Positions 28,260 to 36,315 of a stretch of DNA of 64,000 bases are shown here, piece after piece; position 1 is the stretch's first letter, and each line of letters begins with the position of its first letter. A program made the translations under genes and the position numbers. The DNA is taken from the NCBI RefSeq assembly GCF_914484835.1, contig NZ_CAJZAR010000028.1, forward strand, positions 1 through 64,000. Direction: 5' to 3'. A model generated the notes under the pieces. That model was not told where the DNA came from. It saw only the letters and a list, made by a program, of their open reading frames with translations, and did not search any database. Origin of the DNA: Paraburkholderia tropica. Its GTDB lineage: Bacteria > Pseudomonadota > Gammaproteobacteria > Burkholderiales > Burkholderiaceae.

Positions 28260-29762
28260 TCAACGGGCAACGGTGAGGGTGGTCGGGGCACTGCCGGTTT
28301 GCTGCGCGGCGCGTTGTGTTTGCGCGCGTGTTTGCGCTTGCGTCTGCGCTTGTGTCGACGCCTGTGCGCCGTACGGATCGGGAATCGCGCTGCCGAGCAG
28401 CGCCTGAAGCCCGATGCGCTGTTCGGCGAGCGCTTCGCGCGCGGTGGCGGCATCGAGACGCCGCGTGAGCGCTGCGCTCTGCGCATCGACGTACTGGCCG
28501 AGCGCGATATCGCGGCGCGCGTAGGCATCGTGCGCGTGCGCGGCGGCGCGGTCGAGTTCGGGCAGCGCGGCTTCGTCCTGCGCGAGTTGTTGCGCGGCGA
28601 TCGCATCGTCGGCACGCAGATGCGCGATATCGGCGGACGCGGTGTTCAGGCGCGTCTGGTATTCGTCGGCGAGACGCTGACGCGTGGCCTGCTCGATGGC
28701 GATATTGCCGCGATTGCGATTGAACACGGGCAGCGTGAGATTGATCGCGAAACCGCTCGTGTAGATCTCCGAAGTATCGCGCTGACGCGTGAAGCCCACG
28801 GAAAGGCTCGGAAACTGATTGAGGATCGCCGCGCGGTACTTTTGCTCCTGCGCTTCGTAACCGGCTTGCAGCGCGATGAGATCGGGGCGGCGCTGCGGCA
28901 GCGCGGCGACGGCGTCGTCGAGCGTGGCGTCGGCGAGCGGTTCGATGGCGCTGTCGCGCGTGGCATCGGCGAGCGGCAGCGTGACGCCGGGCGCGAGGCC
29001 GAGCAGCGCGTTCAGATCGTGATGCGTCTGCTCGCGCGCGTGCAGCAGATCGGCGTATTGCTTGCGCGCGTCCTCGTAGGCGGTGAGCGCGGCGGTGGCG
29101 CTATCGGCCGTCACGTTGTGCTCGCTCGCGGCGTGCGCGGTGCGTTCGTAGCGCGTGCGCGTGAGTTCGGTCTGCTGCGCGAGCAGCGGCAGGGCCTCGT
29201 CCTGGAAGCGCGTTTTCACGTAAAGCTGCTTCGCCTGCGCGATCACCTGCCATTCCTGCCAGAGCAGGCCGAGGTCGGTTTTGCGCACGGTGGCGTCAGC
29301 GGATTTTTTGTTGGCGCCGCGCGTGACGATCGCCATCACGTCCATGCTCAGGCCGTAACTGAACGCGCGCGACAGACCGAGCGCGCCCGGATAGTCGCTC
29401 GACACGGCGACCTGCGGATCGGGCAGCAGTCCTGCGGAAAAAGCCTGCGCCTGCGCGATGCCGAGATCGTCGCGCGCGAGCTTCAGATCGGGATTGTTCG
29501 CGACGGCGAGCATCGCGACTTCTTCCATGTCGAAGCCATCGGACGGATCGAACCGATGCGCGGCCAGTTCGGGCAGCGGCATCTTCGCCGGGTCGATCTG
29601 GATGCGGGCGAGCGAGTCCTGCGTCGTCAGGGCGCTTGCCGTGGGCAGCGGCTGAGCGTGATAGAAGGTGCAGCCGCCCAGCGCGCCCGCGCACAGCGCG
29701 GCAACGGCAAACAGACAACTCGTGCGCAGCGGCGTTGCGCGGAATGGCGGGCGAGACGGCAT
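28260..29762 (-). CDS. Outer-membrane factor (TolC/OprM-type lipoprotein) of the RND system
   Basis: The 500-residue outer-membrane channel has a lipoprotein signal with lipobox LGGC at residues 28-31. Two repeated coiled-coil halves follow; periplasmic helices are visible as AQAKQLYVKTRFQDEALPLL and NTASADIAHLRADDAIAAQQ. It also carries family phrases NPDLKLARDDLGIAQAQ and YTSGFAINLTLPVFNRNRGN. The C-terminus has a Gln/Thr/Ala-rich run (STQAQTQAQTRAQTQ) with a degenerate coding repeat. It is the promoter-proximal gene of the OMF-MFP-RND-regulator-kinase unit; 305 bp without genes separate it from the divergent ethanolamine permease. Confidence 0.88.
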   Translation of the reverse strand: MPSRPPFRATPLRTSCLFAVAALCAGALGGCTFYHAQPLPTASALTTQDSLARIQIDPAKMPLPELAAHRFDPSDGFDMEEVAMLAVANNPDLKLARDDLGIAQAQAFSAGLLPDPQVAVSSDYPGALGLSRAFSYGLSMDVMAIVTRGANKKSADATVRKTDLGLLWQEWQVIAQAKQLYVKTRFQDEALPLLAQQTELTRTRYERTAHAASEHNVTADSATAALTAYEDARKQYADLLHAREQTHHDLNALLGLAPGVTLPLADATRDSAIEPLADATLDDAVAALPQRRPDLIALQAGYEAQEQKYRAAILNQFPSLSVGFTRQRDTSEIYTSGFAINLTLPVFNRNRGNIAIEQATRQRLADEYQTRLNTASADIAHLRADDAIAAQQLAQDEAALPELDRAAAHAHDAYARRDIALGQYVDAQSAALTRRLDAATAREALAEQRIGLQALLGSAIPDPYGAQASTQAQTQAQTRAQTQRAAQQTGSAPTTLTVAR

Positions 29763-29880
29763 GGGGTTCTCGGGGAATCGTCGCGGTCGCGTCGCCAGTG
29801 GCGAGCGGTGCGGGTGTTCGGGATGCGGCGCGCCATGAGGCGGTGGCGCGGCAGGATGGAGGGATTCTGGAGGGGAAACC

Positions 29881-29897
29881 CTTAGCGCCGCCTTAAG
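29881..29897 (-). promoter_or_regulatory. PmrA/QseB-type half-site pair upstream of the efflux operon
   Basis: On the minus strand the sequence is CTTAAG, five bases, GCTAAG; on the plus strand CTTAGC, five bases, CTTAAG. PmrA/QseB-class regulators bind YTTAAK-N5-YTTAAK direct repeats, so one half-site is perfect and the other partly matches. It lies about 120 bp upstream of the OMF start, and the encoded regulator is of this class. Operator function is inference. Confidence 0.45.
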
Positions 29898-29930
29898 GGC
29901 TGGAGCACACAGATAAGAAAGTAGGCATTT

Positions 29931-29943
29931 TGTAATAATTACA
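29931..29943. promoter_or_regulatory. AT-rich palindrome in the divergent intergenic region
   Basis: TGTAATAATTACA has perfect 6-bp arms around one base. It lies in the AT-rich centre of the 29763-30067 region between the efflux operon and the ethanolamine permease, about 125 bp before the permease start. It may be an operator; no regulator is assigned. Confidence 0.4.
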
Positions 29944-30067
29944 GATTGCCGAATTTCGATAACACGTCGATTTATGACTCTCTAGCATGGCTCGAATCAG
30001 GTCGCACGGGCGGCCTGCTTTGCCGGTCGCGGGCGCGCCCGCCCGGCCTTCACGAGGAGAAAACACC

Positions 30068-31489
30068 ATGCAGGCAGAGTCGAAAAGCAGTGCGGGCGCG
30101 CCCGCGCTCAAGCAGACGCTCGGCACCTGGCAGCTTTGGGGGATCGCGGTCGGGCTCGTGATCTCCGGCGAGTATTTCGGCTGGAGCTACGGCTGGGCTA
30201 GCGCCGGCACGCTCGGCTTCGTCGTCACCGCGCTGTTCGTCGCGGCGATGTACACCACCTTCATCTTCAGCTTCACCGAGCTGACCACCTCGATTCCGCA
30301 CGCGGGCGGCCCGTTCGCCTACGCGCGCCGCGCCTTCGGCCCGGCGGGCGGCTTCCTGGCGGGCGCCGCCACGCTGGTCGAGTTCGTGTTCGCGCCGCCG
30401 GCCATCGCGCTCGCCATCGGCGCCTATCTGCACGTGCAGTTTCCGGGGCTCGAACCGAAGCACGCGGCCATGGGCGCGTATCTCGTCTTCATGGCGCTCA
30501 ATATCGTCGGCGTGCAGATCGCGGCGACCTTCGAACTCGTCGTCACGCTGCTCGCGATTTTCGAGCTGCTCGTGTTCATGGGCGTGGTGTCGCCGGGCTT
30601 CTCGTGGGATCACTTCCTGAAGGGCGGCTGGTCGGGCGCCGATCATTTCTCGATGGGTTCCTTCCACGGCATGTTCGCGGCGATCCCGTTCGCGATCTGG
30701 TTCTTCCTCGCCATCGAAGGCGTGGCGATGGCCGCCGAAGAAGCGAAAAATCCCAAGCGCTCGATTCCGATCGCCTACGTGGCCGGCATTCTCACGCTCG
30801 TCGCGCTCGCCATCGGCGTGATGGTGTTCGCGGGCGGTGCGGGCGACTGGACCAAGCTCTCGAACATCAACGACCCGCTGCCGCAAGCGATGAAATACAT
30901 CGTCGGCGAACATAGCGGCTGGATGCACATGCTCGTGTGGCTCGGCCTGTTTGGCCTCGTCGCGTCGTTCCACGGCATCATCCTCGGCTATTCGCGGCAG
31001 ATTTTCGCGCTGGCCCGCGAAGGCTATCTGCCCGCGTGGCTCGCCAAGGTGCATCCGCGCTTCAAGACGCCGTATCGCGCGATCATCGCGGGTGGCGTGA
31101 TCGGCATCGCGGCCATCTACAGCGACGAACTGATCCAGTTCGCGGGCCAGACGCTCACGGCCAATATCGTCACGATGTCGGTGTTCGGCGCGATCGTCAT
31201 GTATATCATCAGCATGGCCGCGCTGTTCAAGCTGCGCCGTCAGCAGCCGCGCATGGCGCGTCCGTTCCGTGCGCCGCTGTATCCGTTCTTCCCGGCGTTC
31301 GCGCTGCTCGCGGCGCTCGTCTGCCTCGGCGCGATGGTCTATTACAACCAGCTCGTGGCACTCGTGTTCGTCGTGTTCCTCGCGCTGGGCTATGCTTATT
31401 TCCTGATGACTGGCGCGCAGCGCGCGGCGGCCTCGGAAGCGGGCCCGGCGATGGAAACCGAAGCGTCGGGCGCGCTGCTCGAAGAGTGA
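30068..31489 (+). CDS. eat: Ethanolamine permease (APC superfamily)
   Basis: A 473-residue inner-membrane transporter with about 12 helices. It starts MQAESKSSAGAPALKQTLGT with the phrase WQLWGIAVGLVISGEYFGWS, followed by TELTTSIPHAGGPFAYARRA and IALAIGAYLHVQFPG, and it ends in a short hydrophilic tail. These are characteristic of ethanolamine permeases, distinct from ordinary amino-acid permeases. ATG 30068 has GAGGAG nine bases upstream, whereas the upstream frame extension is Arg/Pro-rich and unlikely. It is followed after 19 bp by eutB, so the three genes form one operon for uptake and first-step breakdown of ethanolamine. Confidence 0.9.
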   Translation: MQAESKSSAGAPALKQTLGTWQLWGIAVGLVISGEYFGWSYGWASAGTLGFVVTALFVAAMYTTFIFSFTELTTSIPHAGGPFAYARRAFGPAGGFLAGAATLVEFVFAPPAIALAIGAYLHVQFPGLEPKHAAMGAYLVFMALNIVGVQIAATFELVVTLLAIFELLVFMGVVSPGFSWDHFLKGGWSGADHFSMGSFHGMFAAIPFAIWFFLAIEGVAMAAEEAKNPKRSIPIAYVAGILTLVALAIGVMVFAGGAGDWTKLSNINDPLPQAMKYIVGEHSGWMHMLVWLGLFGLVASFHGIILGYSRQIFALAREGYLPAWLAKVHPRFKTPYRAIIAGGVIGIAAIYSDELIQFAGQTLTANIVTMSVFGAIVMYIISMAALFKLRRQQPRMARPFRAPLYPFFPAFALLAALVCLGAMVYYNQLVALVFVVFLALGYAYFLMTGAQRAAASEAGPAMETEASGALLEE

Positions 31490-31508
31490 CAGCGGAGGAA
31501 TCACGCAG

Positions 31509-32918
31509 ATGTCGTACACGGAGACGATCGGTCCGCGCACGTATCGGTTCGCGGATCTCAAGACCCTGCTCGCCAAGGCGAGTCCGCTGCGCAGCGGCGA
31601 CCAGCTCGCCGGCGTGGCGGCGGCGAGCGAGGAGGAGCGCGTGGCCGCGAAGATGGCGCTCGCGAACGTGCCGCTCAAGACCTTCCTGAACGAGGCGCTG
31701 ATTCCCTACGAGAGCGACGAGGTCACGCGCCTGATCGTCGATACGCACGATGCGCAGGCGTTCGCGCCTGTCTCGCACCTGAGTGTCGGCGACTTCCGCA
31801 ACTGGCTGCTCTCGCGCGAGGCCGATAGCGCGGCGCTCGAACGCATCGGCCCGGGACTCACGCCGGAAATGGTGGCGGCGGTCTCGAAGCTGATGCGCAA
31901 TCAGGACCTGATCGCGGTCGCGAAGAAGCGTCCCGTGATCACGCGTTTTCGCAACACGGTGGGCCTGCCCGGGCGCATGTCGGTGCGTCTGCAGCCCAAT
32001 CATCCGACCGATGACGTGAAGGGCATCGCCGCTTCGATGCTCGACGGCCTGATGTATGGCTGCGGCGATGCGATGATCGGCATTAATCCCGCCACCGACA
32101 GCCTCGCGGCCATCGTCAAGCTGCTCACGATGATCGACGGCTTTCGCGAGCGCTATCGCGTGCCGACGCAATCGTGCGTGCTCACGCACGTCACCAACAC
32201 GATCGCGGCGATCGAAAAGGGCGCACCCGTCGATCTCGTGTTTCAGTCGATTGCGGGCACCGAGAAAGCTAACGCGAGTTTCGGCATTTCGCTCGCGCTG
32301 CTCGGCGAGGCGCGCGAGGCGGCGCTCTCGCTCAAGCGCGGCACGGTCGGCAACAACCTGATGTACTTCGAGACGGGGCAGGGCAGCGCGTTGTCGGCGA
32401 ATGCGCATTTCGGCGTCGATCAGCAGACCTGCGAGGTGCGCGCGTATGCGGTCGCGCGCCGCTTCGATCCGTTCCTCGTGAACACGGTGGTGGGTTTCAT
32501 CGGCCCCGAATATCTCTACGACGGCAAGCAGATCATCCGCGCGGGTCTCGAAGATCATTTCTGCGGCAAGTTGTTAGGCGTCCCAATGGGTTGCGATATC
32601 TGCTACACGAATCACGCGGAAGCCGATCAGGACGACATGGACGCGCTGCTCACGCTGCTGGGCGCGGCGGGCATCAACTTCATCATGGGCATTCCGGGCG
32701 CCGACGATGTGATGCTCAACTATCAGAGCACCTCGTTTCACGACGCGCTTTACGTGCGCGATCTGCTCGGTCTGCGCCGCGCGCCCGAGTTCGAGGAGTG
32801 GCTCGAAACGATGGAAATCGCCGATGCGAAGGGCGCGTTGCTGCCCGCGTCGGCGCGCGTGCCGCTGCTCGCGGGCGCACACGAATGGATCGGCGCAGGC
32901 ACGGAGCTGGGCGCATGA
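31509..32918 (+). CDS. eutB: Ethanolamine ammonia-lyase large subunit
   Basis: A 469-residue TIM-barrel catalytic subunit of the adenosylcobalamin-dependent lyase that converts ethanolamine to acetaldehyde and ammonia. The start MSYTETIGPRTYRFADLKTL and the conserved blocks RNTVGLPGRMSVRLQPNHPT, MYGCGDAMIGINPATDSLA, GTEKANASFGISLALLGEAR, YFETGQGSALSANAHFG and GVPMGCDICYTNHAEADQDD are all present. Length is that of other EutB proteins. It overlaps eutC by four bases. No eut shell-protein, EutA reactivase or acetaldehyde dehydrogenase genes are nearby, so it is the cytoplasmic, compartment-free type. Confidence 0.96.
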   Translation: MSYTETIGPRTYRFADLKTLLAKASPLRSGDQLAGVAAASEEERVAAKMALANVPLKTFLNEALIPYESDEVTRLIVDTHDAQAFAPVSHLSVGDFRNWLLSREADSAALERIGPGLTPEMVAAVSKLMRNQDLIAVAKKRPVITRFRNTVGLPGRMSVRLQPNHPTDDVKGIAASMLDGLMYGCGDAMIGINPATDSLAAIVKLLTMIDGFRERYRVPTQSCVLTHVTNTIAAIEKGAPVDLVFQSIAGTEKANASFGISLALLGEAREAALSLKRGTVGNNLMYFETGQGSALSANAHFGVDQQTCEVRAYAVARRFDPFLVNTVVGFIGPEYLYDGKQIIRAGLEDHFCGKLLGVPMGCDICYTNHAEADQDDMDALLTLLGAAGINFIMGIPGADDVMLNYQSTSFHDALYVRDLLGLRRAPEFEEWLETMEIADAKGALLPASARVPLLAGAHEWIGAGTELGA

Positions 32919-33724
32919 GCGATGCCGTCGAAAAGAATCCGTGGAGCGGGCTGAAGGCGTTCACGAACGCGCGCATCGCGCTTGGCCGCGCGGGTAATGC
33001 GCTGCCCACGGCGCCGTTGCTTGCGTTCAATCTCTCGCATGCGCAGGCGCGTGACGCGGTGCATCAGCCGCTCGACGCCGACGCGCTGCGCCGCGAACTC
33101 GAAGCCGCGGGCTTCGCGACGCTCGGCGCGTCGAGTGCGGCACCCGATCGTCAGCATTATTTGCGGCGTCCAGATCTCGGTCGGCGGCTGTCCGACGAGA
33201 GCCGCGCGGCGCTCGCGCAGGCGGGCAGCGATGACAATGAAAAACCCGACGTCGTGTTCGTGGTCGGCGACGGGCTCTCGGCGTTCGCGGCGGCGAAGCA
33301 GGCGCTGCCGCTGCTCAACGCGATGCGCGCGCGTCTCGACGCGGACCGCGACGCCGCGCGCGGCTGGCGCATCGGGCCGGTGGTGGTGGCGAGCCAGGCG
33401 CGCGTCGCGCTCGGCGACGAAATCGGCGAATTGCTCGGCGCGAAACTCGTGGCGATGCTGATCGGCGAGCGGCCCGGCCTCAGTTCGCCGGACAGCCTCG
33501 GCGTGTATCTCACGTGGGCGCCGAAGGTGGGCTGCCACGACGCGCAGCGCAACTGCATCTCCAACGTGCGGCCCGAGGGCCTGCCGCACGAAGCCGCTGC
33601 GCACAAGCTCCACTATCTGATGACGCACGCGCGCCGCCTGCAACTCACGGGCGTCGGTCTCAAGGACGATAGCGACGCGTTGCTGCCCGAAGCCGACGAG
33701 GCGGGGCGGATTGAATCGGCGTGA
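32915..33724 (+). CDS. eutC: Ethanolamine ammonia-lyase small subunit
   Basis: A 269-residue B12-binding partner of EutB. It starts MSDAVEKNPWSGLKAFTNAR IALGRAG, followed by APLLAFNLSHAQARDAVHQP, VVFVVGDGLSAFAAAKQALP, GDEIGELLGAKLVAMLIGER and PGLSSPDSLGVYLTWAPK. Two cysteines near the end sit in VGCHDAQRNCISNVRPEG, as in the family. Its ATG overlaps the eutB stop (ATGA), as usual for subunits made in equal amounts. It ends the operon; the AraC regulator follows 353 bp later on the same strand. Confidence 0.95.
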   Translation: MSDAVEKNPWSGLKAFTNARIALGRAGNALPTAPLLAFNLSHAQARDAVHQPLDADALRRELEAAGFATLGASSAAPDRQHYLRRPDLGRRLSDESRAALAQAGSDDNEKPDVVFVVGDGLSAFAAAKQALPLLNAMRARLDADRDAARGWRIGPVVVASQARVALGDEIGELLGAKLVAMLIGERPGLSSPDSLGVYLTWAPKVGCHDAQRNCISNVRPEGLPHEAAAHKLHYLMTHARRLQLTGVGLKDDSDALLPEADEAGRIESA

Positions 33725-34077
33725 GGGCTTGAGTCGTCGGGTTTTGTCGATACGCGAGCACGCGCGGGAACTCGCCAGAATCGTGCGTCCGCTCGTGGTT
33801 GCACCTGGTTGGTGCATGTCGCCCGCCGTGCCAATAATGAACAGTCCATGAACAAGGCTGCACGCGCGGTGTGCCGCCTGGGCGCAGGCGCGGTCCATTC
33901 GCGCATACGCGCGGCTTACGTGCGGCCTACATGCGCGCTTTCTTTCCCATCCCGGCGGATCGGTCGGGCGCCCGCGCGGCGCGTGCCGACGCGCATCCAC
34001 ACGTCGCCGATTATCTGGCGCGGGTTTTGCATGGTTAGCCGATCGTTTTGACAGACAGTGCGCGCAAGGAGGCACCC
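33725..34077 (+). other. Noncoding gap between eutC and the AraC regulator
   Basis: 353 bp without a convincing gene. It should hold the promoter of the regulator gene, and possibly the end of the eut transcript. I see no clear terminator hairpin, riboswitch or operator in it. Confidence 0.4.
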
Positions 34078-35223
34078 ATGAACCACGCGGCCACGCGAAC
34101 CGAGCGGCTCGACGCAGCCGGGCACGAGCCACGAGCGCAGCGCACCGCAATGCAATCCGCCGAACATACGGCCGAACAGACGGCCGAACACACGGCAGAA
34201 GATACGCGCTGCTCCGCGCAAGGCGCCGACGCGCCCGCGGGGCGCGCGGTCGTGAGCGTCGCGCACGACGCCGACGAGCAGGCGCGCAATCTGGTCGGCT
34301 GGCGGCAGACCTACGATCAGCTCGCGGCGGGCCGCTTCGTCGGCACGCTCACCGAGATTCCGCTCGACACCATGAAGGTCTTCTGCGAGACCACGAGCCA
34401 CACGCTGCGCCAGGCCTGTGAAGTGCGCGGCGACGCGTACTGGTTCGGCATTCCGGCCACGCGCGGACAGGAAGCGCGCATCGACGCGCAGCCGTTCGGC
34501 GCCGAGGCCTTCGCGATGCGGCCCGGCAACGTCGAATTCGAATTGCTCACGCCCGCGCAGTTCTCGATCTACGGCGTGGTGGTGCGCGGCGAAGTGCTGC
34601 GCCACTACGCGCAGACCGTGGAAGGCGTTGCGCTCGACGCGCGTTTGCCGCAGACGCCGATCGTGCGCGCGGGCGCGGCGCGCCTCGCGCATCTGTGCGG
34701 CGTGCTCGAACAGCGTCTCGACGACGATGACGACGATCACGTCGATGGCGAAGTTGCGCGCAGCGCCCGTTCGCCGCTCTCCGATGCCGAACGCAACGAC
34801 GTGCAGGCCGAAATGCTCGCCGCGCTGTTCGACGCCTGTGTGCAGCACGGCAACGATCGCGATGGCGAGAGCGCGCGCCAGACGCCGGAACAGGCGTCGC
34901 GGCGACGCTGGATCGTCGCGCAGGCGCGCGAGTATGTGCTCGCGCACCGCTCGCGTCCGGTGGGCGTGCCCGAGCTGTGCGAGCAACTGCTTGTGAGCCG
35001 CCGCACGCTGCAATACTGCTTCCAGGATGTGCTGGGGATGGCGCCCGCGACCTATCTGCGCGCGGTGCGTTTGAACGGCGCGCGTCGCGATCTGTGCGGA
35101 CGCGAGGCCGGTTCGGTGCAGGACGTGGCGGCCGCGTGGGGCTTCTGGCATCTGAGCCAGTTCGCGACCGATTACCGCCGCATGTTCGGTATGCGGCCTT
35201 CGGAGGCGCGGCGCGCGTCGTGA
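34078..35223 (+). CDS. eutR: AraC-family regulator of ethanolamine use, EutR-like
   Basis: A 381-residue transcription factor. After a poorly conserved, repeat-containing N-terminus (about 75 residues), the sensing domain runs from NLVGWRQTYDQLAAGRFVGT to about residue 215. The C-terminal AraC DNA-binding domain has two helix-turn-helix units (VPELCEQLLVSRRTLQYCFQ and VAAAWGFWHLSQFATDYRRM FGMRPSE). The domain order and the eut context fit EutR, which activates eut genes with ethanolamine and B12. ATG 34078 has AAGGAGG eight bases upstream. An acidic stretch (LDDDDDDHVDGE) separates the domains. Position just after eutBC supports the call. Confidence 0.82.
   Translation: MNHAATRTERLDAAGHEPRAQRTAMQSAEHTAEQTAEHTAEDTRCSAQGADAPAGRAVVSVAHDADEQARNLVGWRQTYDQLAAGRFVGTLTEIPLDTMKVFCETTSHTLRQACEVRGDAYWFGIPATRGQEARIDAQPFGAEAFAMRPGNVEFELLTPAQFSIYGVVVRGEVLRHYAQTVEGVALDARLPQTPIVRAGAARLAHLCGVLEQRLDDDDDDHVDGEVARSARSPLSDAERNDVQAEMLAALFDACVQHGNDRDGESARQTPEQASRRRWIVAQAREYVLAHRSRPVGVPELCEQLLVSRRTLQYCFQDVLGMAPATYLRAVRLNGARRDLCGREAGSVQDVAAAWGFWHLSQFATDYRRMFGMRPSEARRAS
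34159..34206 (+). repeat. Tandem 12-bp repeat inside the eutR N-terminus
   Basis: Four consecutive units of GCC-GAA-CAN-ACG (the last GCA-GAA-GAT-ACG) encode (Ala-Glu-His/Gln/Asp-Thr) four times. The units differ at single positions. The repeat is in frame, so unit gain or loss would leave the protein readable. Confidence 0.85.
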
Positions 35224-35257
35224 GGCGCGTCACGGTGATCCGCGAAATCAATATGGA

Positions 35258-36211
35258 TCACGAAATAATATTGCCGATGCGGATATCCGGCGACACACCC
35301 GCCGCCGTGCGCGCGAACGCCGCGAAACGCAGCGCGCAACGCGAAGGATCTTGCGTACGCCACGTGATGGTCTGTTCGAGCACGGGCGCATCGATCAACG
35401 GCACATAGGCCACGTCGGCCATCCGCAACGACGCCGCGAACGCGGGCACGATCGCCACGCCCTGGCCCGCCGCAACCAGCGCCACGAGCGCGGCGACCTG
35501 GCTCGCGCGCGGACCGAGGCGCGGCTCGACGCCCGCCTGGGCGCACAGCCGATGCAAGGCCGTGTTGAGCGCGGAGCCCTGACCCGTCGGCCAGGCGATA
35601 AAGCATTCGTGCGCGATGGACTCGAACGCGATGGCCGCGCGCGCGGCGTGCTCGCTGGAGGCGGGTACGGCGGCGACCAGCGGCTCGCGCGCCACGGTCC
35701 ATTGCGCGATCGCGTTATCGGTGTCATCGGCGTTATCGACGTCATCGGCATGATCGGGCGCGGCCCAACCAAACGCGATATCGAGCAGGCCCGCCGCGAT
35801 CTGAGCAGGCTGCGCCGTGCCCGCCACTTCGCGGAACGTGAGCGCCACCTCGGGCGCTTCGCCGCTGAAGCCGCGCACGAGGGCGCTGAACGCGGGCGAC
35901 ATCGGAATCGAACTCGTATAGCCGATCGCCAGGCGCCCCGCCGTGCCTTGCGCGAGCCGCTGCGCGGAGGCTTCGGCGTGGTCGGCGGCATCGATCACCT
36001 GACGCGCGTGTTCAAGAAATTGCGCGCCCTCGGGCGTGAGCGTGACCGCGCGCGTCGAGCGTTCGAACACGCGCATGCCCAGCTCGCTTTCGAGCGAAGC
36101 GATGTGCCGCGTGAGCGGCGGCTGGGCGATATGCAGACGCTCGGCGGCGCGTCCGAAATGCAGTTCGTCGGCGACGGTCACGAAGTAGCGCAGGCGGCGC
36201 AGATCGAGCAT
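35258..36211 (-). CDS. LysR-family transcriptional regulator
   Basis: A 317-residue regulator. The N-terminal winged helix-turn-helix begins MLDLRRLRYFVTVADELHFG and continues RAAERLHIAQPPLTRHIASL; the rest is a two-lobed effector-binding domain (GRLAIGYTSSIPMSPAFSAL and onwards). Start ATG 36211 is preferred; the frame to 36235 adds eight residues. An acidic insert (DHADDVDNADDTDNA) in the effector domain is encoded by a 9-bp tandem repeat. The gene is divergent from an MFS transporter (104 bp between starts), the classical arrangement for a LysR regulator and its target. The inducer is unknown. Confidence 0.9.
   Translation of the reverse strand: MLDLRRLRYFVTVADELHFGRAAERLHIAQPPLTRHIASLESELGMRVFERSTRAVTLTPEGAQFLEHARQVIDAADHAEASAQRLAQGTAGRLAIGYTSSIPMSPAFSALVRGFSGEAPEVALTFREVAGTAQPAQIAAGLLDIAFGWAAPDHADDVDNADDTDNAIAQWTVAREPLVAAVPASSEHAARAAIAFESIAHECFIAWPTGQGSALNTALHRLCAQAGVEPRLGPRASQVAALVALVAAGQGVAIVPAFAASLRMADVAYVPLIDAPVLEQTITWRTQDPSRCALRFAAFARTAAGVSPDIRIGNIIS
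35714..35758 (-). repeat. Tandem 9-bp repeat coding an acidic insert in the LysR protein
   Basis: Five consecutive degenerate units of the type GTYATCGGC (plus strand) encode an Asp/Asn/Ala-rich stretch in the effector domain. The stretch interrupts an otherwise ordinary LysR fold and looks like repeat expansion. Confidence 0.75.
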
Positions 36212-36315
36212 GCTGAATCTTCCGGTATCAATCAAGACGAAATCGGTATTGGTGCGCGCGGCGCGGGCTTGCGAGACTGAACGCTCTCTTTTTCACGCGG
36301 GAGCGGTCGTCGTTC

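Noticed and set aside
34159..34206. CRISPR-like repeat
   Set aside because: The 12-bp units are contiguous without spacers and lie in frame inside a coding gene. No CRISPR array or cas gene is present in the window.
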